Assembly: GCF_036250735.1 (NCBI RefSeq)
Contig: NZ_CP109430.1
Location: forward strand, 9,238,001 to 9,302,000
Reading direction: 5' to 3'
Origin: Streptosporangium sp. NBC_01495
GTDB taxonomy: Bacteria > Actinomycetota > Actinomycetes > Streptosporangiales > Streptosporangiaceae
Length of the DNA stretch: 64,000 nt
How positions within the stretch are numbered: the first letter of the stretch is position 1; every line of letters starts with the position of its first letter. Positions 25,770 through 34,484 of this stretch are shown one piece after another. Both the position numbers and the translations under genes were made by a program. A model generated the notes under the pieces. The model worked only from the letters and a program-made list of their open reading frames with translations. It was not told the DNA's origin and did no database searches.

Positions 25770-26020
25770 GCCGTCGCCACGCAGTGGGCACAGAAGACGC
25801 CGTTCCTGCCCTCGGGGCAGCTGCAGTGCCAGCGGAGGGCCTCGTCGACGATCCGGAACTCGACGCACGCGGCGCCGTCGTCGACCTCGGCGGTCACCTG
25901 CGGTGGCCCGAACCGGACCAGTTGCACCGCCCCCGCCCTCGCCAGCTCGCCGCCACGGGCCAGCGCCGCCTGACCGGCGCGATCAGCCTCGATTCCGATC
26001 AGGTCCGCGATCCTCTGCAT
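25679..26020 (-). CDS. Short SWIM zinc-finger protein
   Basis: 113 residues from an ATG at 26020 preceded by a strong GGAGGGGGG. The SWIM motif CSCPEGRNGVFCAHCVA (CxCxnCxHC) is intact at about residues 70-86. The N-terminus (MQRIADLIGIEADRAGQAAL) matches the beginning of larger bacterial SWIM proteins of several hundred residues, so this is a short or truncated member. Its last 30 codons lie antisense to the end of the barstar-like gene. A nucleic-acid or protein-binding role is the usual suggestion for SWIM domains. Confidence 0.65.
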   Translation of the reverse strand: MQRIADLIGIEADRAGQAALARGGELARAGAVQLVRFGPPQVTAEVDDGAACVEFRIVDEALRWHCSCPEGRNGVFCAHCVATAQSVRMRTDRKDSPPVPSATASVRTVRMAS

Positions 26021-26190
26021 CGTTGACCCCCCTCCCATCTAAAGAGACGCGTGTAAGGGGCCGATGGTTCCGAACCGACACAGCGCGATAAATCATCTCA
26101 ACGTGACTCGCGTGCACGTCTGGTCCCAAGTGACCCACATTGCTATGTTTGGCCATTGTTAACCACGCATCTCAAGGTGTGCGAGGTATT

Positions 26191-28269
26191 ATGGCCACCC
26201 GAAAATACTCAATCAGGGTAAAGATTTTTGCCTTACTCCTGGTACCTATTATATCCCTTGTAGTGATTTGGGTATTTGCGGCCAACCTTACGGTCCAGGA
26301 CGGGCAGGAGCTGCTCAAGATCCGTGGCGGTTACGAGCACGTGGTCGTGCCCACCAGGAACGTGACCACCGCGCTCCAGCACGAGCGGATGCTATCGCTC
26401 TCCGTCCTGGGAGACGTCGGCGTCCCCCGGGCTGAGCTGGACGCCCAGCGCCTCCGGACGAACGGCGCCAGAGCCGAGCTGGAACGGCTGACCGCCGAGA
26501 TCCGCCCCGGCATCTCCCCCGCCACCTGGGGACGCCTGAGCCGGCTCCTCTCCTCGCTGGACCGGATCACCGACATCCGCAGCGGGGTCGACACCCGTAC
26601 CGAGCCCCGGCTGCGGGTCCTCGACGCCTACAGCGGGATCATCGCGGCCGCCTTCGACGCCTACGAGAAGATCCGGATATCCGCCGACGTCGAGCTGACC
26701 GACCAGACGCGAGCCGTCGTCATGGTCGGGCGGAGCCGCGAGATGCTCAGCCAGCAGGCCGCGCTGATATCCGGAGCCGTCGTCGAGGGGGCCATGAGCC
26801 CCGGCGAGCGCGAGAGGTTCGGCCAGCTGGTCACCGGCCGCAGGCTCCTCTACTCCCTGGGCTTCGACCAGTTCGACGCCGAGTTCCAGTCCCTCTACAC
26901 CCCCCTGCGCGACTCCTCCGACTACTCCTCGTTCGAGAGGATCGAGGACGCCGTCGCCGCGTCGGCCGTGCCCGAGCCCTCCTGGGCCGGGATCGCCACC
27001 CGGCTCTCCGACGACTTCGACAAGCGCGCCGGGGACGTCAGCAGGCGCATCAGCGAGCGATCCATGCCCCTCGCCAGGGACACCATGATCCGGATCGGCC
27101 TTGCCGGAGGGCTCGGCCTGGTCGCGGTCGGGCTGTCCGTCTTCGTCTCGGTACGGTTCGGCCGGAGGCTGGCTGGCGAGCTCGTCGGCCTCCAGCAGGC
27201 GGCCCTCGACCTCGCGGGCAAGCGGCTGCCGGACGTGGTCCAGCGGCTCCGCCGGGGCGAGGACGTCTGCTCCGAGGCCCCAGAGCTCATGGTCGGCAGC
27301 ACCACCGAGGTCGCCGGGGTCGCCAGGGCGTTCTCCTCCGTGCAGCGGACCGCGGTCGAGGCGGCCGTCGGCCAGGCCCAGATGCGCAAGGGCGTCAACA
27401 AGGTCTTCGTGAACCTGGCCAGGCGCAGCCAGTCCCTGCTGTACCGGCAGCTCGCCATGCTGGAGGCCATGCAGCGGCGGGCCAGCGACCCGGCGACCCT
27501 CGAGGACCTCTTCGGCCTGGACCACCTGACCACCCGGATGCGCCGTCACTCCGAGGGCCTGATCATCCTGTCCGGCGCCGCTCCCGGCCGGGGATGGCGG
27601 AAACCGGTCACGATCTACGACGTGGTCCGCGCCGCGGTCGAGGAGGTCGAGGACTACCCGCGCGTGACGATCGGCGTCCCGCACGGCCCGTCCGTGATCG
27701 GCGCGGTCGTCACCGACGTGATCCACCTGGTCGCCGAGCTGGTCGAGAACGCCGCCATGTTCTCTCCCCCGCACACCTCCGTACGCGTCCACGGTGACAT
27801 GGTCGCCAGGGGCTACGCCATCGAGGTCGAGGACAGGGGGCTCGGCATCTCCCCCGAGAAGACGGCCCGGCTCAACGCGCTGCTGGCCGACCCGCCGGAG
27901 TTCGACCTGGCCGACAGCGACCGGCTCGGCCTGTTCGTCGTCGCACAGCTCGCCGTCCGGCACGGCATCCGCGTCTTCCTGCGGCCCTCCCCCTTCGGCG
28001 GCACCACGGCGATCGTGATGCTCCCGGGCGAACTGGTGGTCGAACCGGTCGAACCCCTGTTCACCTACTCGGTCGAGGTCGAACGGTTACCCTCGGGCGG
28101 GGGCCTGCCCAAACGGGTGCGTCAGACCGTGCCCACCGAGCGGACCTCCCCCAAGGACCCGGCCTCGGGAACCCGGGAGCCCCGCGAGGGCGGGAGCGCC
28201 GTCCCGAGCGGTGTGTCCTGGTCACTTCCCGACGGATGGCGGCGTGCCGGGCAGGAGAATGGACCGTGA
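26191..28269 (+). CDS. NIT-domain sensor histidine kinase, CvnA-like
   Basis: 692 residues from the ATG at 26191 (GCGAGG upstream). Layout: membrane segment at about 12-32, extracytoplasmic nitrate/nitrite-sensing-like all-alpha domain to about 300, second membrane segment (IGLAGGLGLVAVGLSVFVSV), HAMP-like linker, an atypical dimerisation helix pair with VFVNLARRSQSLLYRQL, and a HATPase: N-box ELVENAAMFSPP, G1 EDRGLGIS, then GGTTAIVMLP. Such kinases are the first gene of actinobacterial conservons. The C-terminal 60 residues are disordered. The stop overlaps the DUF742 gene (GTGA). The first 100 bp are notably AT-richer than the rest. Confidence 0.9.
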   Translation: MATRKYSIRVKIFALLLVPIISLVVIWVFAANLTVQDGQELLKIRGGYEHVVVPTRNVTTALQHERMLSLSVLGDVGVPRAELDAQRLRTNGARAELERLTAEIRPGISPATWGRLSRLLSSLDRITDIRSGVDTRTEPRLRVLDAYSGIIAAAFDAYEKIRISADVELTDQTRAVVMVGRSREMLSQQAALISGAVVEGAMSPGERERFGQLVTGRRLLYSLGFDQFDAEFQSLYTPLRDSSDYSSFERIEDAVAASAVPEPSWAGIATRLSDDFDKRAGDVSRRISERSMPLARDTMIRIGLAGGLGLVAVGLSVFVSVRFGRRLAGELVGLQQAALDLAGKRLPDVVQRLRRGEDVCSEAPELMVGSTTEVAGVARAFSSVQRTAVEAAVGQAQMRKGVNKVFVNLARRSQSLLYRQLAMLEAMQRRASDPATLEDLFGLDHLTTRMRRHSEGLIILSGAAPGRGWRKPVTIYDVVRAAVEEVEDYPRVTIGVPHGPSVIGAVVTDVIHLVAELVENAAMFSPPHTSVRVHGDMVARGYAIEVEDRGLGISPEKTARLNALLADPPEFDLADSDRLGLFVVAQLAVRHGIRVFLRPSPFGGTTAIVMLPGELVVEPVEPLFTYSVEVERLPSGGGLPKRVRQTVPTERTSPKDPASGTREPREGGSAVPSGVSWSLPDGWRRAGQENGP

Positions 28270-28625
28270 CAGCCGAGCACCCGCTCGACCAGGAGCCCGG
28301 TCCGATCATCCGCCCCTACACCGTGACCCGTGGCCGGACCAGGGCCGCGGGAGCCCATTTCGACCTGATGGCCGTGGTGGTGACGGTCAGTGCCCCCCAG
28401 CGGGAGCTGCAGCCCGAGTATCTGTCGATCCTGGACGCCTGCCGCACGCCGATCCCGGTCGTCGAGCTGGCCGCGCGGACCGCGCTGGCCGTCGGGGTGC
28501 TCCGGGTGCTCCTCGGCGACCTGCGCGACAGCGGCCTCATCAACGTGCGGCCCCCCACGCGTCCATCCGCGCTCCCCCGCGAGAGCCTGCTCCGCGATCT
28601 CCTCGCCGGTCTCAGAACCCTTTGA
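28266..28625 (+). CDS. DUF742 protein, CvnC-like
   Basis: 119 residues from a GTG at 28266 overlapping the kinase stop. DUF742 features: IIRPYTVTRGRT near the N-terminus and a winged-helix-like half with LDACRTPIPVVELAARTALAVGVLRVLLGDL and GLINVRPP. In conservons this protein couples the kinase and roadblock protein to a GTPase. Here it directly follows the kinase; the roadblock gene that normally lies between and the GTPase gene that normally follows are absent. Confidence 0.88.
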   Translation: MTAEHPLDQEPGPIIRPYTVTRGRTRAAGAHFDLMAVVVTVSAPQRELQPEYLSILDACRTPIPVVELAARTALAVGVLRVLLGDLRDSGLINVRPPTRPSALPRESLLRDLLAGLRTL

Positions 28626-28633
28626 TCCCGGGC

Positions 28634-28673
28634 GGTGAGGTGGCGGCCCGGGTAGCCGAGCCGCCACCTCACC
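28634..28673. terminator. Bidirectional stem-loop terminator
   Basis: A perfect 14-bp inverted repeat, GGTGAGGTGGCGGC and its complement, with a 12-nt loop, 9 bp after the DUF742 stop and 29 bp before the convergent acetyltransferase stop. No T-run, as usual in high-GC actinobacteria. Confidence 0.8.
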
Positions 28674-28701
28674 GGTCTCGGAATCCCGTGATCCCCATCG
28701 C

Positions 28702-29193
28702 TCAGTCGATGGCCAGGCGGGCGTGCCGCTCCACGTCGTAGCGGACGCCCTCGTAGCTCAGTTTGGACCGCTCGATGCCCTCGGGCAGGAATCCGGCCCT
28801 GGTGGCCACCGCGCAGGAGGCGACGTTGCCGACCCGGTGTGCCAGCTCCAGGCGGAACAGCCCTCGCTCCCTGAACGCCCACTGGGCCATCTTCCTGGTG
28901 GCGGCCACCGCGACACCCCGTCCCCTGGCGCGCGGGAGCGTCCAGTAGGAGACCCAGCCGGTGCCGTGCGCGTCGATGTTGCTCACCGCGACGTTTCCCA
29001 CGACCTCGCCGTTGGACACCACGGCGAACGCCCGCGCGTCGTCGCGGAACCCCCAGACCCCCATCCACTCCAGCGCCGCCTGGGCGGTGTCGATGGGCCG
29101 GGCCGCCTGCTCCGCCATGTCCGGGGAGCTGAACGCGTCGAGCACGACCGGCATGTCGTCGGGCCGCCATCCGCGCAGCTCCACTTCCGTCAT
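28702..29193 (-). CDS. GNAT acetyltransferase, RimJ/RimL type
   Basis: 163 residues. MTEVELRGWRPDDMP opens the fold; WVSYWTLPRARGRGVAVAATRKMAQWAF holds the acetyl-CoA pyrophosphate loop (RxxGxA-like, R-G-R-G-V-A) and LELAHRVGNVASCAVATRAGF the second substrate/CoA region, as in RimJ/RimL N-acetyltransferases. Acceptor unknown. It stands alone between two convergent or tandem units. Confidence 0.85.
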   Translation of the reverse strand: MTEVELRGWRPDDMPVVLDAFSSPDMAEQAARPIDTAQAALEWMGVWGFRDDARAFAVVSNGEVVGNVAVSNIDAHGTGWVSYWTLPRARGRGVAVAATRKMAQWAFRERGLFRLELAHRVGNVASCAVATRAGFLPEGIERSKLSYEGVRYDVERHARLAID

Positions 29194-29288
29194 CCGTGCA
29201 GGGTAGTGCCCGGCGCCCGGTCACGGAGCCGGGGCTCGGGTAGACGTCGAAGACGTGCTCCACCACCCCGACGTCGTAGCCGGTCTCC

Positions 29289-29711
29289 TCAGCGTGGATC
29301 GGAGGGAGGCCTCGTGTCCGGGGCGGCCGGAGACACGGATGGGGGCTTCGTGTCCGGGGTGGACGGCCTCACGGCCCGCAGTGCCGCGGGGACGTCGGGG
29401 TCGAGGGAGAACGCGCCCGCGAGGCCCGTGATCGTCAGGATCCGTGCCAGGACCCCGTGGACACCGGCCAGCCGCAGGTAGCCTCCCGCCGCGCCCGCGC
29501 GCCGCTGGAACTCCAGCATGGTCCACAGGCCGGTGGAATCGCAGAATCTCAGGCCGGTGACATCGAGGACCAGGTGACACGCCCCGTCGTCCAGCTGCGT
29601 GACCATGACGTCACGGAGCCGGGGGCTGGACAACTTGTCCAGCTCACCGGCGAGCACGATCACCGAGGCGCCTTCGTGCCTGCGGACCGAGAGATCAAGC
29701 CGCGTCGTCAT
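29289..29711 (-). CDS. STAS-domain anti-sigma factor antagonist
   Basis: 140 residues. A STAS domain covers about residues 5-110, with the phosphorylatable Ser59 in FCDSTG. Proteins of this kind release a sigma factor by binding its anti-sigma kinase when the Ser is not phosphorylated. A Pro/Thr/Ser tail of 28 residues with a near repeat (PSTPDTKPPS and APDTRPPS) follows. No anti-sigma kinase gene is adjacent. Confidence 0.87.
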   Translation of the reverse strand: MTTRLDLSVRRHEGASVIVLAGELDKLSSPRLRDVMVTQLDDGACHLVLDVTGLRFCDSTGLWTMLEFQRRAGAAGGYLRLAGVHGVLARILTITGLAGAFSLDPDVPAALRAVRPSTPDTKPPSVSPAAPDTRPPSDPR

Positions 29712-29922
29712 CCCCCCACGATCCTTACGCCGGTTGCCTCGAGGTTATTTTAAAGATCTTGGTGAGAAGACACTCTCCGGCCAACTGCAACACGCCCGTA
29801 AGCGAATCGCGTCCTGGGCTTGGGACCCCCCGGACCCGGCTCACGGCTTTCACATCCGGAAGTCGTCCACATCGGATCGGAGGTCCCAGATAGATCTAGG
29901 ACCTGCGGGGCACTCAGCAGCT
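29712..29922. other. Divergent intergenic region
   Basis: 211 bp between the STAS gene and the plus-strand small protein. AT-richer near 29740-29765 (ttattttaaagatctt), which is the best promoter candidate. No ORF with support. Confidence 0.4.
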
Positions 29923-30240
29923 ATGAGCGACGATTCGGAGAGCCGCGACTTCACCGGGAAGGGGTTCGGCGACGGACTTTCGGGCCGGCCCAAGACAATG
30001 GGAGAGATAGCCGTGAATCTGGCTGTCAGCGAATCACTCGCCAACCACGGTCACCACGCGCTGGTCAACGCCCACGAGGCGGCGGCGAGCAGCCACCAGC
30101 TCATGGCCGAGGCGGGTGTGGGCGATGTGGACGAACATCTCGATCTCGCGCGATGGCACCGCTGGTGCGCCATCGTGGAGGACCAACTGGCCGACGAGGC
30201 GGATCAACGGACTCCCGCCAAACGGAACAAGGACGACTGA
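29923..30240 (+). CDS. Small soluble protein of unknown function
   Basis: 105 residues from an ATG at 29923. Helical and His-rich in the middle (NLAVSESLANHGHHALVNAH, SSHQLMAEAGVGDVDEHLDL, WHRWCAIVEDQLADE), no signal peptide, no membrane segment. Family not recognised. Codon use looks actinobacterial with GC-rich third positions. It is alone, followed by a repeat-rich gap. Confidence 0.6.
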   Translation: MSDDSESRDFTGKGFGDGLSGRPKTMGEIAVNLAVSESLANHGHHALVNAHEAAASSHQLMAEAGVGDVDEHLDLARWHRWCAIVEDQLADEADQRTPAKRNKDD

Positions 30241-30556
30241 ACACGACGAGCGACACCGGGGGACGGGAACGGCGGGTGCCCCCGTACCAGCACGGGGAGG
30301 CCTCGGGAGACACCAGGAGGCCTCGGGAGACGCCGAGAGGCACCGAGAGGCACCGAGAGGCACGGGGAGAGACCTCAGGAGGCACCGGGAGGCGCGGTCG
30401 TGGTGAGGGGGACCGCGCCTTCCCCTCCGGCGTGGGAAACACCCACGGGAGACGTTCTCGGGAAGGCGCGGCGAGGCGATGATCGTCGCGGCCGGGCCGT
30501 GAGATCACCGCCCGGCCTCAGCCGCGGGATCTCCGCGAGCGGGCCGTCACCCCGGT
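30241..30556. repeat. Repeat-rich intergenic gap
   Basis: 316 bp between convergent genes. From about 30287 to 30410 it is made of a roughly 21-bp unit (gaggcctcgggagac), then three exact 10-bp copies of cgagaggcac, then decayed copies. The rest shows no gene. Confidence 0.75.
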
Positions 30557-31528
30557 CTACGCGGTGTTCCGGTACACGTCCCGCTGCCATCCGCCGTGGT
30601 AGGAGCAGACCCCGTTGAGCCCACCCGACATGCTCACCTTGCCGTCCTTGCACACGACCAGGTAGCCCGTCCCGTTGGGGAAGTTCTCGATGCACTGGAA
30701 AACCAGGCAGGCGTCGGCCGCGGGCGGATACACCCTGCTCCCCGTGGAGCAGAACGTGAACCCGTAGGGGTTGGAGGGCGCGTCGCAGAGCGGGCCGGTC
30801 GGCGCCACGGCGGGCGTCGGGGTGGGTGTCGGGATGGGCGTGGGAGTCGGGGTGGGGGTCGGCGTGGGCGTGGCGGTGACCGTCGCGGTGACGGTCGCCG
30901 TCGCGGTGACGGTCGCGGTCGCCGTCGCGGTCGCCGTCACGGTCTCGGTCACGGTCTCGGTCTCGGTCACCGTGATCGTGGTGGTCACGGCCGGGGTCGT
31001 GGGCCGTACGGTGACGGTCACCCGGGGCGCGGGGGTGGACTTCGCCGGCTGCGGCGTCGTCACGGAAACGGAGAAGGCGCCGCTTTTCTTGTACGTGCCG
31101 GTACCGAGATACGTTTCCTGCCAGGCCGTCCGCCCGGCGCTCACCGACAGGCCGGTCGTCACCGTCCGGCACTTCTTCTTCACGCAGACACGTTGTTTCA
31201 CGGAGAACCGCCTGGTGGTGCCGTACCCGCTCGTCACCTGCACCCTGAGGTAGGACTTGCCGCCGGCCCTCGTGACGGAGGTCTTGACCACCCGCTTGTC
31301 CGTCGCCTTGGGAGCGGTGCTCACCCCGCTGTCCACCAGCGTGGAGGCGCCGCTCGCGCCCTTGCCCGCCTCCACGAAACTCCTGATCTCCCGCTTGTCG
31401 CTCGCGGAGGGACCCGTGGCGCTCACGGCCGAGGCGGAGAAGGTGTCCCGGATGTCGATGGCCCCCAGCCAGCCGATCACGGCGATCAGGATGCCAACGG
31501 CCGCCACGGACAATACGAAAGCTCTCAT
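30557..31528 (-). CDS. Cell-surface protein with Thr/Pro repeats and C-terminal Cys domain
   Basis: 323 residues. An N-terminal hydrophobic segment (about 3-23) acts as signal or anchor. Residues 70-155 form a beta-rich domain with a Cys pair (VCVKKKC). Then come low-complexity stretches: TVTETETVTETVTATATAT-type, followed by (TP)n. The C-terminal 75 residues hold six cysteines and end in GVCSYHGGWQ, close to the CSxHGG ending of DUF3761-like domains. The layout (anchor, domain, wall-spanning stalk, Cys-rich head) suggests an exposed protein. Function unknown. Confidence 0.75.
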   Translation of the reverse strand: MRAFVLSVAAVGILIAVIGWLGAIDIRDTFSASAVSATGPSASDKREIRSFVEAGKGASGASTLVDSGVSTAPKATDKRVVKTSVTRAGGKSYLRVQVTSGYGTTRRFSVKQRVCVKKKCRTVTTGLSVSAGRTAWQETYLGTGTYKKSGAFSVSVTTPQPAKSTPAPRVTVTVRPTTPAVTTTITVTETETVTETVTATATATATVTATATVTATVTATPTPTPTPTPTPIPTPTPTPAVAPTGPLCDAPSNPYGFTFCSTGSRVYPPAADACLVFQCIENFPNGTGYLVVCKDGKVSMSGGLNGVCSYHGGWQRDVYRNTA

Positions 31529-31818
31529 ACCACCACAAATGTTCCGTATGCCAGAATTACTACAGATAAATGATTTATTAGCACTTATACCACTTCCCTT
31601 CCTCGGTTTCAGCGATATGGACCTTCCCGGCGGCGCACGGCCCCGTTCCCTTCACCGCGGAAGGCCATCGTGGAAGGCCACTGCGGAAGGCCGCCACGGA
31701 AAGGCGCTGTGGAGCTGTGGAAAGGTGCCGCGGAAAGGGCGCCGGGCCGGACACCCTCGCCCGGCGTACGGTCGCCTCCGCGGGTACAGCCGGGCCAGGC
31801 GCCACGCCGGGCCTTCCG
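31529..31818. other. Intergenic region with 13-bp repeats and an AT-rich palindrome
   Basis: 290 bp. Units starting ggaaggcc recur every 13 bp at 31660, 31673 and 31686 and then decay. ATAAATGATTTAT at 31566-31578 is a 13-bp palindrome about 40 bp before the surface-protein start and inside its likely promoter. No gene seen. Confidence 0.6.
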
Positions 31819-33444
31819 TCAGGGCAGCAGCAACCCCCAGTACAGGGCCCACGGAACGAACATCGCCCCACCGGTGAGCAGCAGGCCGAGCCGTACCCCC
31901 TCCCCCCGCGACACCGAGGCGCGGGCGCGGCGCCAGGCGAGCGCGGTGAGGACCGTCGCGACCACGGAGGCCACCGCGAGGGCCTGCAACACCAGCCAGA
32001 TCAGCGGGCGCCCCGCCACCACCGGCCCGGGAGCGGCCAGCTTGCCGCCGGTCATCACCAGGTAGAACAGGTAGGAGAACGATCCGAGCACCGCCGTGAG
32101 CCCTCCGGCGCTGAGCAGCCGCGCGGCCCCGGTCACCGGAGGTCGCGACCGGCCGCGAAGGCGCCGTGCCAGCGCGACCACCGGGTAGCCGGTGAAGGCG
32201 ACCAGGATCAGCAGCAGGGCCGTCAGCTGGACCGGCGCCGACTCCCAGAGCGCGGGGGGCTCCACCGGCACGGTCCGTGAGGCCTGCACGGGAGCGGGCC
32301 CGGACGTCCCCGCCGTCGGAGGCCGGCCCGCCGTGACGTCGCCGACCCAGGAGCTGACCAGGTCGGCGTAGCCCGGGGCGAGTTCCGGCGACCGGGTGAC
32401 GCCACCGTCGGGAGTCCGGTGGGCGGCGTGGTCCGCACCGGGGAAGAAGCGGAACGTGTAGTGCTTGTTGCCCCCCTTCTCCAGCGCCCTGGCGAAGATC
32501 GGCGGGCTCTCCTCGGGCGGGGTCAGCAGGTCGTGCGTCCCCCAGATGCCGAGCACCGGCCGGCGTACCGCGGCGATCGTCGGCTCGGGGTCGTAGTACG
32601 GCTCGGGGAACATGCCGCCGTCGGCGATCGTCCGGTACAGGTTGAACTCGGCCCGGTCGATCAGCGATCCCGACACCCCCGCCTTGCGCAGCCCGGCCGC
32701 CACGGCCCAGGTCTGCTGCCGCAGCGGTGGCAGCCCGTTGGCGCCCACGAGCACGACGAAGGCGATGTCACTCGACCGCGCCGCCGCGATGGGGACCACC
32801 CAGCCGCCCTCGCTGAGCCCCCACATTCCGGTTTTCGCCGGGTCGACGCCCGGCTGGGAGCGGAGCGCGGCCAGGGCGCCGAGCGCGTCGTCGGCGAGCA
32901 GCGAGTAGGACCGTTCGAAGAGCGAGTAGCCCTCCGAACGCTTGTCGTAGATCAGCACGGCCATTCCCTGGCGGGCGAACGCGACGGCCTCGCCCATCAG
33001 CTTCTCGCGGGGCGTACCGGTACCCGCGCCGTGTACCAGGACCATGCCCGGACGCGCGGATCCCGCGCCGGTGGGCGAGATGACCGTGCCGTGCATGGCG
33101 AGGCCGTCGCCACCACGGAAGCTCACCTCCGTCGCCACGAGGTCGGAGGGTACGCCGGGGGGTGTGGCGTTCGTCGGGGTCGTCGAAGTCGCGGGGGTCG
33201 GGGCCGTGAGGACCGCGGTCGCGGGGATTGTGGTCGTGAGGGCCGCGGGGGGCGAGGCCGCGGTCGCGGGGACCGTGGTCGTGATCGCGGGGGTCACGGG
33301 AGCCGTGGTCGGGGCCGTGGCCGTGGTCGCGGACCCGGGCATGACGGTGGCGGCGGCGGGGACCGTCGGAAGCGTGAGCAGGCAGAGGGCGGCGGTGACG
33401 GCCGCAGCCCGGAGTCCCGTGGAGACCGGGACGATTCTTCTCAT
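31819..33444 (-). CDS. Secreted alpha/beta hydrolase fused to a membrane domain
   Basis: 541 residues. Signal peptide (about 1-32), then a 65-residue Thr/Ala/Pro low-complexity stretch (TTATAPTTAPVTPAITTT), then an alpha/beta hydrolase with VHGAGTG, nucleophile elbow GLSEGG (Ser211), WGTHD for the acid and GADHAAH for the His. After about residue 395 come four membrane segments. Proteins of this shape look like outward-facing peptidases/esterases tethered to the membrane. It is divergent from a winged-helix regulator, with repeated CTGCAG sites between them. Confidence 0.82.
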   Translation of the reverse strand: MRRIVPVSTGLRAAAVTAALCLLTLPTVPAAATVMPGSATTATAPTTAPVTPAITTTVPATAASPPAALTTTIPATAVLTAPTPATSTTPTNATPPGVPSDLVATEVSFRGGDGLAMHGTVISPTGAGSARPGMVLVHGAGTGTPREKLMGEAVAFARQGMAVLIYDKRSEGYSLFERSYSLLADDALGALAALRSQPGVDPAKTGMWGLSEGGWVVPIAAARSSDIAFVVLVGANGLPPLRQQTWAVAAGLRKAGVSGSLIDRAEFNLYRTIADGGMFPEPYYDPEPTIAAVRRPVLGIWGTHDLLTPPEESPPIFARALEKGGNKHYTFRFFPGADHAAHRTPDGGVTRSPELAPGYADLVSSWVGDVTAGRPPTAGTSGPAPVQASRTVPVEPPALWESAPVQLTALLLILVAFTGYPVVALARRLRGRSRPPVTGAARLLSAGGLTAVLGSFSYLFYLVMTGGKLAAPGPVVAGRPLIWLVLQALAVASVVATVLTALAWRRARASVSRGEGVRLGLLLTGGAMFVPWALYWGLLLP

Positions 33445-33458
33445 ATGCCGAATCTACT

Positions 33459-33506
33459 CTGCAGAGAGTTCTCGGCAAAGGTTTCTCTGCAGATATCGTT
33501 CTGCAG
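33459..33506. promoter_or_regulatory. Candidate operator: three CTGCAG boxes between divergent genes
   Basis: CTGCAG occurs at 33459-33464, 33487-33492 and 33501-33506 (the first two as CTCTGCAGA). All lie in the 78 bp between the hydrolase start (33444) and the regulator start (33523), where a regulator could control both. Confidence 0.5.
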
Positions 33507-33522
33507 GACTAGGCTGTTCCTC

Positions 33523-34086
33523 ATGAAGGATGACGAGCCGTTCCTGCTTGACGATCCGGGGAAACTCAAGGCCCTGGCCCATCCCATGCGGCGGCTCATG
33601 CTGCGTCATCTCAACCTGCACGGTCCCGCGACCTCCACGACGCTCGGCGAGCTGCTCGGCGCGAAGACCGGCACGACCAGCTACCACCTGCGCCAGCTTG
33701 AGAAGTACGGCTTCATCGAGGAGGTCCCGGAACGCTCGGCCGGCAGGGAGCGCTGGTGGCGCAAGGCCGAGGGCCCTCGCGACCTGCGGCTCCCCACACC
33801 GGGCCAGCTCGCCCCCGAGGACCGTCCCGCGCTCGCCGAGTTCCACCGGATCGGCCTGGAAGAGGACCGCGAGCTGTTCGAGCGCTTCCCCGAGGCCTAC
33901 CTGCGCGATCCCGAGTGGGCCACCGGCTCGCGCGGCCTGGGCCGGATGACCAAGGCCGAGTTCAAGGAGTTCTTCGAGGCCTACATCGCGCTGCTGATGA
34001 AATACAGCCCCCGGCCCGAGGACGCCTCCCCCGGTGCGCGCCCAATGTACGTCCGACTCTTCGCCATGCCCGCCGACGAGGACTGA
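33523..34086 (+). CDS. ArsR-like winged-helix transcriptional regulator
   Basis: 187 residues from the ATG at 33523. ALAHPMRRLMLRHLNLHGPA and GTTSYHLRQLEKYGFI are a canonical ArsR-type winged helix (helix-turn-helix at about 35-70). The C-terminal half is helical (EFHRIGLEEDRELFERFPEAY) and fits the effector-binding or dimer part of the HTH_20 type. It probably controls the divergent membrane hydrolase and itself. Confidence 0.88.
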   Translation: MKDDEPFLLDDPGKLKALAHPMRRLMLRHLNLHGPATSTTLGELLGAKTGTTSYHLRQLEKYGFIEEVPERSAGRERWWRKAEGPRDLRLPTPGQLAPEDRPALAEFHRIGLEEDRELFERFPEAYLRDPEWATGSRGLGRMTKAEFKEFFEAYIALLMKYSPRPEDASPGARPMYVRLFAMPADED

Positions 34087-34484
34087 CCGCGCCTCGCTCG
34101 CATCCGTCCGACCCCGGGGTCCCCCTGACTCCCGCGCCCGGCTCCCGCACTGAACTCCCGTCCCGGCTCCCGGCTCCCGGCTCCCGGCTCCCGCACCGAC
34201 TGTCGCTTCCGGCTCCCGCGTTGAACTCCCGCACTGGCTGTTGCCCCCAGCTCCCGCGTTGAACTCCCGCACTGGCTGTTGCCCCCAGCTCCCGCGCTGA
34301 ACTCCCGCGCCGACTTCCGCTCCCGGCTCCCGTAGTGACTCCCGCCCCGGCTTCCGCGCCGAGCTTCCGCGCCGAACTTCCGCGCCGGCTGCCGCCACGG
34401 CCCGAATCCGGGGCGCATATGAGCCCGCGGCCAGGTGGTTACCGAAATCTCCCCTCAAGGCCACCATCAACGACTTTTGACCCA
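34087..34484. repeat. Intergenic tandem-repeat block
   Basis: About 400 bp without a gene. A 38-bp unit starting gcgttgaactcccgcac is present twice exactly (34218-34255, 34256-34293) with a partial third copy; simpler ggctccc repeats flank it from about 34110 to 34395. An AT-richer stretch follows and leads into the promoter at 34485. Confidence 0.8.

Noticed and set aside
30771-31253. Plus-strand frame rich in Val/Thr (VGVGVGVAVTVAVT)
   Set aside because: It is the antisense shadow of the TP/TVTAT-coding repeats in the 30557-31528 surface protein.
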